Shown one piece after another: positions 8,621 through 16,193 of a stretch of 26,368 nucleotides of DNA; the first letter of the stretch is position 1, and every line of letters starts with the position of its first letter. The position numbers and the translations under genes are program-made. The notes under the pieces were generated by a model. It did not search any database, was not told where the DNA came from, and was given only the letters and a program-made list of their open reading frames with translations. The DNA comes from SP202 sp036339395 (GTDB lineage Bacteria > Planctomycetota > Phycisphaerae > Phycisphaerales > SM1A02): NCBI GenBank assembly GCA_036339395.1, contig JAYZBD010000071.1:1-26368 (forward strand). The letters run 5' to 3'.

Positions 8621-8983
8621 ATGACACATGATGACTACAACCCGGAGTTCGACCACCTTCCCGGAAACACCGAGGATCCTCGGGGACGACCTGTGTGGAT
8701 GCTGACGTTCATATCCACAGCGCTGTTCATCGTCACCGTCCTGGCAGTTGCCGCGATGTACTACGGGGCCGTGTACAGGGAAACACAGGGAAAGCTCATC
8801 TCGGTTCGTACGCAGGCTGCCCTGGTCATGCGAGAAGCCCGTGCCATGCAGGTTGAAGATGAACCGCACTGGGAAACATGGACGGATGCCGAAGGGGAAC
8901 TCGTGGGTGAGAAATCACTCAAGATTCCCATGGACGATGCGGCGAGAATCATCATTGAACGTTACGGTTCGGAGAACAAGTGA
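8621..8983 (+). CDS. Small single-helix protein between actF and sco; possible ActG-like subunit
   Basis: 120 residues from the ATG at 8621. It has an acidic N-terminal stretch (about 1-27), one transmembrane helix (about 28-50, MLTFISTALFIVTVLAVAAMYYG), and a charged periplasmic part ending in KIPMDDAARIIIERYG. That terminal motif resembles a short conserved element I associate with proteins at this operon position in other act/cox clusters, but I cannot name a family. By position, size and topology it could be an accessory subunit such as ActG of Rhodothermus, or an assembly factor. The frame is open further upstream (to 8480), but that part overlaps actF and is not conserved-looking. No strong Shine-Dalgarno is visible. 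Confidence 0.75.
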   Translation: MTHDDYNPEFDHLPGNTEDPRGRPVWMLTFISTALFIVTVLAVAAMYYGAVYRETQGKLISVRTQAALVMREARAMQVEDEPHWETWTDAEGELVGEKSLKIPMDDAARIIIERYGSENK

Positions 8984-8990
8984 CTGCAAA

Positions 8991-9875
8991 ATGACACAAC
9001 TGCTTCTTCCAACACGACTTCTGAGCATGCTCGCCCTTCTTGCGTGCCCGGCGATCGCATCGGGCCAGGCGACGGTCATGCCTGGCCAGGTTGCTCCTGA
9101 AATGGAGGGGGTGGGCATCGAGCAGAAACTTGATGCACTCGTACCCAAGGATCTCGAGTTCGTAGATGCCGACGGTGGCACCGTTCGTATGGGGGACTTC
9201 CTCAACCGGGAGAAGCCCTTGATCCTGACACTCAACTACTACCGGTGCCCCATGCTCTGCAGCCTCACGCTCAATGGCATGGTCGATGGTCTCAGGGGCC
9301 TGGACTGGTCCATCGGTGAGGAGTTCGATGTCGTCACGGTCAGCATCAATCCTGACGAGGGGCCCGAGATTGCTTCCCGGAAGAAGAAGGCCTATGTCGC
9401 CCAGTACGGTCGTGAAACGGCGGGCAGTGGCTGGTCCTTCCTGACAGGTCGTGAGGACCAGGTCCGGCAACTCGCTGATGCGGTCGGATTCGGCTACCGG
9501 TATGACGAGGTATCCGGTGAATATGCCCATACCTCGAGCATCATCTTCCTGACTCCAGATGGTCGCATCTCGAAGTACATGAACGACGTGGTCTTCAAAC
9601 CCAGGGATCTGCGACTGGCCATTGTCGAGTCATCCGAGGGTCGAGTTGGTTCAGCCATCGACACGCTGCTGCTCTTCAACTGCTTCCAGTGGGATCCGGA
9701 GCGGAACAGCTATGTCGCCTCGGCCTGGAAGATCATGCGACTTGGTGGTGTTCTGACCATCATCCTTGTTGCCGCGGGCCTTGTTGTTCTCGGTTTCCGA
9801 AACTCACGTGGAGACGGAACCGGCTCGGGCAAGGTCAACGGCAGTGCGATGACTGCAGGAGGCCCGACCTCATGA
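8991..9875 (+). CDS. sco1: SCO1/SenC-type copper chaperone for the oxidase CuA site
   Basis: 294 residues with an N-terminal signal peptide (MTQLLLPTRLLSMLALLACP...), a thioredoxin-fold domain, and a C-terminal membrane helix at about residues 250-270. The copper-binding residues are C86PMLC90 and H180 (in EYAHTSS), exactly the CxxxC plus His set of Sco proteins that metallate CuA of subunit II. It sits directly before coxB, its presumed client. The C-terminal rather than N-terminal anchor is the form common in act/cox operons of Planctomycetes and Bacteroidetes. The open frame upstream of 8991 overlaps the previous gene. The stop overlaps the coxB ATG (ATGA). Confidence 0.93.
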   Translation: MTQLLLPTRLLSMLALLACPAIASGQATVMPGQVAPEMEGVGIEQKLDALVPKDLEFVDADGGTVRMGDFLNREKPLILTLNYYRCPMLCSLTLNGMVDGLRGLDWSIGEEFDVVTVSINPDEGPEIASRKKKAYVAQYGRETAGSGWSFLTGREDQVRQLADAVGFGYRYDEVSGEYAHTSSIIFLTPDGRISKYMNDVVFKPRDLRLAIVESSEGRVGSAIDTLLLFNCFQWDPERNSYVASAWKIMRLGGVLTIILVAAGLVVLGFRNSRGDGTGSGKVNGSAMTAGGPTS

Positions 9876-11008
9876 TGTCGACCCTGGCAACCATCCTGCC
9901 TGCCATGCTTGGTGATGCGACAGGCCCGACTTTCTGGATGCCCGAAGCAGCATCGTCGGTTGCTGGTGAGATCGACTGGATTCTCGAGTTCATCAATGTC
10001 ATCTCGTACATCTTCTTCTTCATCATCGTGTTTGCTCTTGTCTACCTGGCGGTGAAATACCGCCGCGATCCGGAACGGAAGCAGATCTCTGGCGATGGTC
10101 CGACGCATAACATGACCCTCGAGTTGACCTGGACCATCATTCCGACCCTGATCGTGCTGGTCATCTTCTGGGTCGGCATGGTCGGGTACATCGACCTGCG
10201 TGAATCACCCGATGACTCATACGAGGTGGGCGTCTTCGCTCAGAAATGGCAATGGACCTTCTCGCATCCCGAATACGGTGTGACGGAGGGTGGTGAACTG
10301 ACAGTGCCCCTGGGGAGGCCGGTTCGCGTGATCATGACCTCGGCAGACGTACTTCACGCCTTCTTTGTTCCCGCCTTCCGTGTGAAACAGGACATCGTTC
10401 CAGGGCGATATTCCACCCTCTGGTTCGAAGCGACCAAGCCCGGCAGCTACCAACTCTACTGCGCCGAATATTGCGGCAAGGATCACTCGAAGATGCTGGC
10501 CACGGTGCGCGTGCTTCCAGAGGACGAGTTCCAGGACGCCATGGGCAAATTGGCTCGCGAGTACGAGGACCTCCCGGATGCGGACCTGCCTCGCTATGCA
10601 CTGGTTCGCCTGTACAACCGCTGCAGTTCCTGTCACTCGCTCGATGGTTCGACCGGTACAGCACCCTCCTTCAAGGGGCTCTGGGATCGTACGACAGGTG
10701 GCAGCACTGTATTTACGGACGGCTCTTCGCTGAAGGATCACATGGGAAGCGGTGGCGAGTACGAAGTTCCTGAGAACTACATACGCGAATCGATCTTGAA
10801 TCCCGGAAAGTACGTCGTGGAGAACTTTACAAACGTGATGCCCAACAACTTTGCATCGCAGTTGAAGCCACGGCAGATCGAGGCCCTGGTCCTGATGATG
10901 AAACACATGGATGAACTGGTGGACGAAGACGGCAATATCATCGAGCCACCGGAGACCGAGGAACCGAAGGAATCGGCCATGACCGAGACGACGGGGGATG
11001 GTGGTTGA
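9872..11008 (+). CDS. coxB: caa3 cytochrome c oxidase subunit II with fused cytochrome c domain
   Basis: 378 residues. Two N-terminal helices (about 32-58 and 78-100) are followed by the CuA cupredoxin domain with H162, C197, C201, H205 and M208 (CAEYCGKDHSKM), the complete CuA ligand set. A fused cytochrome c domain follows, with C251SSCH255 and a probable Met ligand in VMPNNF. This makes the enzyme a caa3-type oxidase in which the fused heme accepts electrons, here presumably from ActE or ActA. The C-terminal tail is acidic. The start at 9872 gives an ATGA overlap with the sco stop; the same frame extends upstream only as shadow of sco. Confidence 0.96.
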   Translation: MMSTLATILPAMLGDATGPTFWMPEAASSVAGEIDWILEFINVISYIFFFIIVFALVYLAVKYRRDPERKQISGDGPTHNMTLELTWTIIPTLIVLVIFWVGMVGYIDLRESPDDSYEVGVFAQKWQWTFSHPEYGVTEGGELTVPLGRPVRVIMTSADVLHAFFVPAFRVKQDIVPGRYSTLWFEATKPGSYQLYCAEYCGKDHSKMLATVRVLPEDEFQDAMGKLAREYEDLPDADLPRYALVRLYNRCSSCHSLDGSTGTAPSFKGLWDRTTGGSTVFTDGSSLKDHMGSGGEYEVPENYIRESILNPGKYVVENFTNVMPNNFASQLKPRQIEALVLMMKHMDELVDEDGNIIEPPETEEPKESAMTETTGDGG

Positions 11009-11009
11009 C

Positions 11010-12722
11010 ATGACAACACTTGATACGGGACAGATGCAGAAACCCGACCTCGCGCCTCGCGATAATTACCTCACGCATACACGCGGAGCATGGTCGTGGT
11101 TGTTCACCCTCGATCACAAGCGCATCGGCATCATGTACCTCGTATGTGTCCTGTCAGCATTCTTCGTGGCCGGCATCTTCGCCCTGCTCGTGCGTACCCA
11201 GCTGCTCACGCCTGAAGGCACGATCATGGGCCAGGACGATTACAACCAGGCCTTCACCCTGCATGGCGCCATCATGGTGTTCCTGGTCATCATCCCGAGC
11301 ATCCCGGCGGCCCTGGGGAACTTCGTGCTGCCCATCATGCTCGGGGCCAAGGACGTGGCCTTCCCGCGATTGAATCTCTTCAGCTTCTGGCTGTGGGTCT
11401 CCGGAGCCCTGTTCTTCGTGCTGGCCCTTGTCAGCGGGGGGCTCGATACGGGCTGGACCTTCTATACGCCCTACAGCACGGATCCCAACTCGGCCATGGG
11501 GGGCATGATTCCAGCAGTCACTGGTGCCTTCGTCCTCGGCTTCTCCTCGATCTTCACGGGGATGAACTTCATCGTGACCATTCATCGCCTGCGACCACCG
11601 GGGATGACCTGGTTCAGGATGCCCCTCTTCCTCTGGGGGATCTACGCAACAGCCATTCTCCAGGTCATGGCAACCCCGGTCCTGGGCATCACCCTGGCGT
11701 TGCTGGCTGTCGAGCGGGCCTTCGGGATCGGCATCTTCAACCCGGAGCTTGGTGGTGATCCTGTTCTGTACCAGCACTTCTTCTGGTTCTACTCCCACCC
11801 GGCCGTGTACATCATGATCCTTCCCGGCATGGCGATCATTTCCGATCTCATCGCCGTTCACTCGCACCGGCATATCTTCGGATACAAGTTCATCGCCTAC
11901 AGTTCGATCGCCATTGCTCTCTTCAGTTTCCTCGTGTGGGGCCACCACATGTTCACATCCGGCCAGTCGCCGCTGGTGAACGTGATCTTCTCGGCCATCA
12001 CGTTCTCCGTCGCGATTCCCTCCGCGATCAAGGTCTTCAACTGGCTTGCGACCATGTACAAGGGTTCCATCAGTTGGAATACGCCGATGCTCTACGCGAT
12101 GGGCTTCATCTTCATCTTCACCATAGGTGGCCTGACCGGCCTGCACCTGGGGACACTGGCAACGGACATCCACCTCCATGACACCTACTTCGTCGTGGCG
12201 CACTTCCACTACGTGATGATGGGCTCGGCACTGATCGCCATGATCGGCGGCTTGCACCACTGGTGGCCGAAGATCACGGGCAAGATGTACAACGAGAACT
12301 GGGGCCGCTTTGCCTTCGCTCTCGTGTTCATCGGGTTCAACGTGACCTTCTTCACGCAGTTCATGCTTGGCAGCCAGGGCATGCCTCGACGCTATGCGAC
12401 CTACCCCGCGGATGCCGGCTTCCAGATCTACCATGTCATCTCCTCGATCGGCTCCTACATTCTTGCTGTCGGTTTCTTCGTGACGGCCGGCTACCTGCTG
12501 CAATCGATGTTTGGAGGGCGTCGTGCTCCGGCAAATCCCTGGGGTGGCAGGAGCCTTGAGTGGCAGTGCAGTTCGCCACCGCCCCACGACAACTTCTCCG
12601 AGACACCGACAGTCGGTGATTGCTATGACTTCTCGGTACTTGAATGGAATGAAGACGAGCAGGGCTACGTCTGGAGATCAGATATCCCACACCCGGGCGA
12701 GGAGGAACCAGGGGGCCACTGA
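11010..12722 (+). CDS. coxA: Cytochrome c oxidase subunit I, A2-type heme-copper oxidase
   Basis: 570 residues with twelve predicted helices. Metal ligands are visible: H85 (LHGAIMVF) and H400 for the low-spin heme, H398 for heme a3, and H263, H312 and H313 for CuB, with Y267 as the His-Tyr crosslink residue. The helix VI motif reads Y261SHPAVY, lacking the HPE glutamate of A1 enzymes; the YS pair defines the A2 subclass known from Rhodothermus and Thermus caa3. The C-terminal extension contains the common ANPWGGRSLEW and SPPPHDNF elements. The start at 11010 lies one base after the coxB stop with a GGGGGA run upstream; an ATG at 10998 is possible. Confidence 0.96.
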   Translation: MTTLDTGQMQKPDLAPRDNYLTHTRGAWSWLFTLDHKRIGIMYLVCVLSAFFVAGIFALLVRTQLLTPEGTIMGQDDYNQAFTLHGAIMVFLVIIPSIPAALGNFVLPIMLGAKDVAFPRLNLFSFWLWVSGALFFVLALVSGGLDTGWTFYTPYSTDPNSAMGGMIPAVTGAFVLGFSSIFTGMNFIVTIHRLRPPGMTWFRMPLFLWGIYATAILQVMATPVLGITLALLAVERAFGIGIFNPELGGDPVLYQHFFWFYSHPAVYIMILPGMAIISDLIAVHSHRHIFGYKFIAYSSIAIALFSFLVWGHHMFTSGQSPLVNVIFSAITFSVAIPSAIKVFNWLATMYKGSISWNTPMLYAMGFIFIFTIGGLTGLHLGTLATDIHLHDTYFVVAHFHYVMMGSALIAMIGGLHHWWPKITGKMYNENWGRFAFALVFIGFNVTFFTQFMLGSQGMPRRYATYPADAGFQIYHVISSIGSYILAVGFFVTAGYLLQSMFGGRRAPANPWGGRSLEWQCSSPPPHDNFSETPTVGDCYDFSVLEWNEDEQGYVWRSDIPHPGEEEPGGH

Positions 12723-12743
12723 GCCCCATTGGAGCGACGAACC

Positions 12744-13775
12744 GTGTCTCAACTCGAGATCCAACCTGATTCCCACGGAACTGATCATGGTCATGACCAC
12801 GATCACCCAGACCATCTTGGACACCACTGGGAGAACTCCAAGCAGCAGTTCGAGGCGGGCAAGCTGGGAATGTGGCTTTTCCTGGCGACGGAGGTCCTGC
12901 TTTTCGGCGGACTCTTCGTCGCCTATTCCGTCTGGCGTGGGAACCACCCCGAGATCTTCCAGTATGGCAGCCAGTTCCTCGACACCTTCTGGGGTGCCTT
13001 GAATACCGGTGTGCTGCTGGTCAGTTCAATGACCATGGCCATGGCCGTCACATTTGCTGCACGAGGCAACCGAAAGGGAATCGTCATCTGCCTGGTGCTC
13101 ACATTGATGGGCGCTGCCGGCTTCATGGTCATCAAGTACATCGAGTACAGCCACAAGTTCCACGAGGGCTTCCTGCCGGGGTTCTCCTTCTACGAGGAAC
13201 CAAGCGCTTCACACCTCTGGCTGCCTCTTGAACAGGAGCATGACCAGGATGTGGCGCATTCAACGCTTGAGACCGAAGCTCACAACACGGCCTTCGCTCA
13301 TGAGACGACTGCCCGCGACGAGATGCCACTGCCGCCCCCGACGGCCGAACCGTCCGTGGTTCCCGCTGCAGGGACCGGGCCCGAGGGACTGACAACGAAT
13401 GAACTGGCCCTGGAGACCGCCGAGTTCGCGGTATTCCTTCCGCCCTCGGTCATCGGGAACCTGGAAAACCAGGGGCCGGAACTGGACTTCGCCGAGCATC
13501 ATGAGCCTGGCGAGGAACCTCATCTTCCGCACCCATTGCAGGATCCCGACCGACCTCCCAATGCGCAGAAATTCTTCACGATCTACTTCCTGATGACGGG
13601 CTTGCACGGTATCCACGTAATCATCGGGGGGTTTGTCATCCTGTGGCTTCTCCTGCTGACCCTGCGAGGTCGCTTCAGCAGGGGCTACTACACGCCGGTC
13701 GATCTCGGTGGTCTCTACTGGCACATCGTTGACGTCATCTGGATCTTCCTGTTCCCACTGTTCTACCTGATATGA
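12744..13775 (+). CDS. coxC: Cytochrome c oxidase subunit III with a large central insertion
   Basis: 343 residues, well above the roughly 200-230 usual for five-helix bacterial subunit III. The N-terminus (about 10-30) is strikingly rich in His and Asp. Helices around 42-62, 85-107 and 112-133, then EYSHKFHEGFLPG, match the family, as do the last two helices containing FLMTGLHGIHVIIGG and YWHIVDVIWIFLF. Between them, residues about 150-270 form an insertion rich in Glu, Pro and His without hydrophobic helices. The GTG at 12744 is chosen because GGAG lies nine bases upstream; a TTG at 12729 is the longer option. The subunit is non-catalytic and supports oxygen access and enzyme stability. Confidence 0.92.
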   Translation: MSQLEIQPDSHGTDHGHDHDHPDHLGHHWENSKQQFEAGKLGMWLFLATEVLLFGGLFVAYSVWRGNHPEIFQYGSQFLDTFWGALNTGVLLVSSMTMAMAVTFAARGNRKGIVICLVLTLMGAAGFMVIKYIEYSHKFHEGFLPGFSFYEEPSASHLWLPLEQEHDQDVAHSTLETEAHNTAFAHETTARDEMPLPPPTAEPSVVPAAGTGPEGLTTNELALETAEFAVFLPPSVIGNLENQGPELDFAEHHEPGEEPHLPHPLQDPDRPPNAQKFFTIYFLMTGLHGIHVIIGGFVILWLLLLTLRGRFSRGYYTPVDLGGLYWHIVDVIWIFLFPLFYLI

Positions 13776-13785
13776 GGAGTACGCC

Positions 13786-14184
13786 ATGAGCGAACATCAT
13801 GACGGACATGACAGTGGCGGACACGCCGTTTCGCACAAGATGCTGGTGATCACCTGCATCGCGCTTCTCTTCCTGACAGGAGTGACCGTGTGGGCTTCGA
13901 AGCTTGATTTCAATGAGTTGCAATTCCCCGAATTGAACATCATCATCGCTATCGGGATTGCCGTCGTAAAAGTGTCGATCGTCGGGCTCATCTTCATGCA
14001 CCTGCGGTGGGATCGGCAGTTCACGGCCTTCGTCTTCGTAGCGTCCTTCGTCCTGGTGGGCCTCTTCATCTCCTTTGCGATGATGGATACGAAGGAATAC
14101 CAGCCGGAGGTCATCCAGGCGAACTCCGAGCAGGTACAGCAGATGATCGATGCATTGCCTGCCGCTCCCAAGAGCGAGCACTGA
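13786..14184 (+). CDS. coxD: Cytochrome c oxidase subunit IV (prokaryotic, three-helix)
   Basis: 132 residues with a His-rich N-terminus (MSEHHDGHDSGGHAVSHK) and three hydrophobic segments (about 18-37, 48-71 and 80-103), the layout of the prokaryotic subunit IV family in caa3 operons. The helix 2 end KVSIVGLIFMHLRWDRQ matches the family pattern (VKxxLVxxxFMHL). It starts 10 bases after coxC, with TGAGGAGT just upstream as a good ribosome site. It is probably a structural or assembly subunit. Confidence 0.92.
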   Translation: MSEHHDGHDSGGHAVSHKMLVITCIALLFLTGVTVWASKLDFNELQFPELNIIIAIGIAVVKVSIVGLIFMHLRWDRQFTAFVFVASFVLVGLFISFAMMDTKEYQPEVIQANSEQVQQMIDALPAAPKSEH

Positions 14185-14202
14185 CTCGACGGTCGATCGG
14201 TG

Positions 14203-14787
14203 ATGAACCGAAACGTATTTGCAACGCGCGCGGAACAGTTGCGGGCCAACCGGCAGGGACTGTGGCTCTTCCTGGGTGCGCTGGCGATCCTGTTCGGCGC
14301 AGCCATGCTGGTCGTGCTCAGCATCCGCATGCAGGCGATCGGTTGGCCGCGTGATCTTCCACCACTGCCGAGCACGCTCTGGGTGAGTACGGGCGTACTC
14401 CTGGGGGCGGGACTTGCATTGCAGTGGGCGGTGGTCGCGTCACGATGCCGGCAGATGGGAGAACTGAAACTCAGCCTGGCGGCTGCCCTGCTGCTTGCCT
14501 TGTGCTTCCTGGTACTGCAGACGATGGCCTGGTTCCAGTGGACCGAGGCCGTTGGGGAACTTGGTGCCCTGCAGGAGGAACACCGACTTGCCGAAACGGG
14601 TTTCATGCTCCTGACCGGTCTGCATGCTGCGCACATCATCGGTGGCCTTGTTCCCCTGGGACTCGTGGCCTGGCTGGCGATTGCCAGTGGGTTTGCGTCT
14701 CCTTCGCTACCAGGTACCACGATCTACTGGCACTTTCTCAGCGTGATCTGGATCTGCCTGGTCCTCTTCATGCTGTTCATGCTCTGA
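14203..14787 (+). CDS. Second cytochrome c oxidase subunit III-like protein
   Basis: 194 residues with five predicted helices and the subunit III signature LTGLHAAHIIGGL near residues 143-155, followed by a final helix with YWHFLSVIWICLVLF. It resembles the CoxC family but lacks the insertion and His-rich tail of the upstream coxC. Two subunit III-like proteins at the end of an act/cox operon are known in several phyla. The role of the extra copy (alternative subunit, NorE-like partner or assembly) is not clear from sequence. The start is ATG 14203; a GTG three bases earlier is possible, and the ribosome site is weak. Last gene of the operon. Confidence 0.85.
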   Translation: MNRNVFATRAEQLRANRQGLWLFLGALAILFGAAMLVVLSIRMQAIGWPRDLPPLPSTLWVSTGVLLGAGLALQWAVVASRCRQMGELKLSLAAALLLALCFLVLQTMAWFQWTEAVGELGALQEEHRLAETGFMLLTGLHAAHIIGGLVPLGLVAWLAIASGFASPSLPGTTIYWHFLSVIWICLVLFMLFML

Positions 14788-14809
14788 GATGAGCGAGCCA
14801 CAACGGAAT

Positions 14810-14851
14810 TGACCCCCGCAGTCGCCAGAGGAGTGGCGACCGCGAGGGTCA
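14810..14851. terminator. Long hairpin after the last oxidase gene
   Basis: Arms TGACCCcCGCaGTCGCCA and TGGCGACcGCGaGGGTCA pair over 16 base pairs with two internal mismatches around a GAGGAG loop, 22 bases after the stop of the last gene. There is no T-run downstream (GGGGGAGAGG follows), so it is not a textbook intrinsic terminator. It may act as an mRNA-stabilising 3' hairpin or with Rho. Confidence 0.5.
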
Positions 14852-15068
14852 GGGGGAGAGGAGAGATTGTCGGGCCCCCGGCATGGAGAGAGGGTCGCCG
14901 GGTGCCCACCCGGCCGTGAAGCCGGGCAGAAGAGAAGGCCTTGGAAGTAAGACTGTTTCAGAGGCCCGGTGTTCTGCAGGGCTTTGAAATAAGTCTGACT
15001 CCCGCTGTGCACGCCTATTGAACACGACTCGACCATCAAACCAGGGATGTACCACGACATTTCTATGT

Positions 15069-15106
15069 GGGGCTTTTTCGCCCAAGTGCTGCCAAATGGC
15101 AGCCCC
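15069..15106. terminator. Nested inverted repeats downstream of the DUF3179 gene
   Basis: GCTGCCA-AA-TGGCAGC (15088-15103) is a perfect repeat. GGGGCT at 15069 can instead pair with AGCCCC at 15101, or with the nearby GCCC around a T-run. Read on the minus strand these lie about 40 bases after the DUF3179 stop. They could terminate that transcript or serve both strands. Confidence 0.4.
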
Positions 15107-15146
15107 ATTTCAAGGTTTGTTGTGACTGAAGGACCGCCTGGGGGTG

Positions 15147-16193
15147 TCAGTGAAGTTTCAATCCAGGCTCAAGTGCATTGATACTGAACCACAGGCCATG
15201 TCTGGCATCGATCAAGGTGCCTGTTTCGGCATCTCGAACCTCGATGGTGTCCGGGTCACGCCCGATCCGGAACTGGAGTCCCTCTTCCTCCACGATCCCG
15301 CCACGGGCTCGCTCCTGGAGGTCAGTCCATGCCCATGCCTGCAGGCCTTCGCCTGTCTCGACCAGGGTGATCCAGGCTTTTGGGTGAGGGCCGGTCTTTG
15401 GTGCCAGGCTCGGGAAGAGCATCGTGTCATTGACGTAGTAGGTTGATGGATTCGATTTCTTGTACCGCTTCTTCAGATCGGGGTCGGGCGCAACAGCCGT
15501 CGTTTCGGGATGCAACTGCTTCCAATTCGCCCAGGTTGTCAGGAGATGAGGGTGCGTGGAGATGTCAATTCCTGCTGCTGGCCCGGTCATCGTTCGCGCA
15601 AGGAATTGCGAGTGAAGTGGCTCGCCACCTACTCGATCGTCGTTGCGCTCGTAGAGGAGCGTATTGCCTCCCCCGACCAGTCCACTGATTCCATAGCGAG
15701 TCGCGGCAGTATCTCGTACCAGGACGCGGGCAACGGCGGTTGGCCAATGCCAGCTGACGAGAATGGGAACGCTGCCAAGTTCATCGTGAATCAGTTCATG
15801 CACGTGCAGAACCGACATGGGATAGGCGCGGGCCTCGCCATTGATCTCGACCCCGATGACCAGGTCCTTCGAAACCAGGTAGCGGGTCGAGCGTTTCGAA
15901 TTCAACGTCTCGATCTCCCCCATGTCCAGGATGGAGGGGTCATTGATCACTGGAACCATGTCCCTGTGAAGGAGTGCTGGTTCAATGAGCGATGTTTCGA
16001 GAACACTGCTGGAGAGATCGAAGCCGTAGCTATCGACGGATGCTCCATCTCCAGGGGGTCGATCCACCATTCGCAGGATCGCAGGTGCCAGTGCCCAGCC
16101 CATCAGCAGCAGGCAGAGCATGCCTGCAGCGACCAGTACCCACCACCCATCACGCAATCTCATGCTCTGCAAGGGAGGTGCTTCAGGAGCCAT
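15147..16193 (-). CDS. DUF3179 domain protein, membrane-anchored
   Basis: 348 residues with one N-terminal helix (about 17-40) and a periplasmic DUF3179 domain (about 85-330). Recognisable elements are VSKDLVIGVEINGEARAYPMSVLHVHELIHDELG and the later GISGLVGGGNTLLYER. Family function is unknown. As I recall the family, a YCPLC-type cysteine motif usually follows HELIHDxxGxxPI; here that position reads VSWHWPTA (147-154), without cysteines. The gene starts inside the end of ctaB (11-base overlap), so it belongs to the heme-O synthase transcript and may help assemble the respiratory complex. Met11 is an alternative start. Confidence 0.82.
   Translation of the reverse strand: MAPEAPPLQSMRLRDGWWVLVAAGMLCLLLMGWALAPAILRMVDRPPGDGASVDSYGFDLSSSVLETSLIEPALLHRDMVPVINDPSILDMGEIETLNSKRSTRYLVSKDLVIGVEINGEARAYPMSVLHVHELIHDELGSVPILVSWHWPTAVARVLVRDTAATRYGISGLVGGGNTLLYERNDDRVGGEPLHSQFLARTMTGPAAGIDISTHPHLLTTWANWKQLHPETTAVAPDPDLKKRYKKSNPSTYYVNDTMLFPSLAPKTGPHPKAWITLVETGEGLQAWAWTDLQERARGGIVEEEGLQFRIGRDPDTIEVRDAETGTLIDARHGLWFSINALEPGLKLH

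Larger units (their letters stand above)
14788..15146. other. Hairpin-rich convergent intergenic region
   Basis: 359 bases without a credible gene between the converging respiratory operon and the DUF3179 gene. At least four inverted repeats are visible: 14810-14851, 14897-14914 (GCCGGGT-GCCC-ACCCGGC), 14956-14989 (11 pairs with one wobble and one bulge) and 15069-15106. The open frames crossing it are arginine/proline/serine-rich and unlike proteins. It plausibly holds the terminators of both transcripts; a structured 3' RNA is another option. Confidence 0.6.

Noticed and set aside
10217..11011. Open frame of 264 codons antisense to coxB
   Set aside because: Shadow of coxB, whose CuA and heme motifs are complete.
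11154..12587. Long open frame antisense to coxA (477 codons)
   Set aside because: Composition is dominated by Glu/Gly/Asp/His/Arg as expected from reading the complement of membrane-protein codons, and coxA on the other strand is certain.
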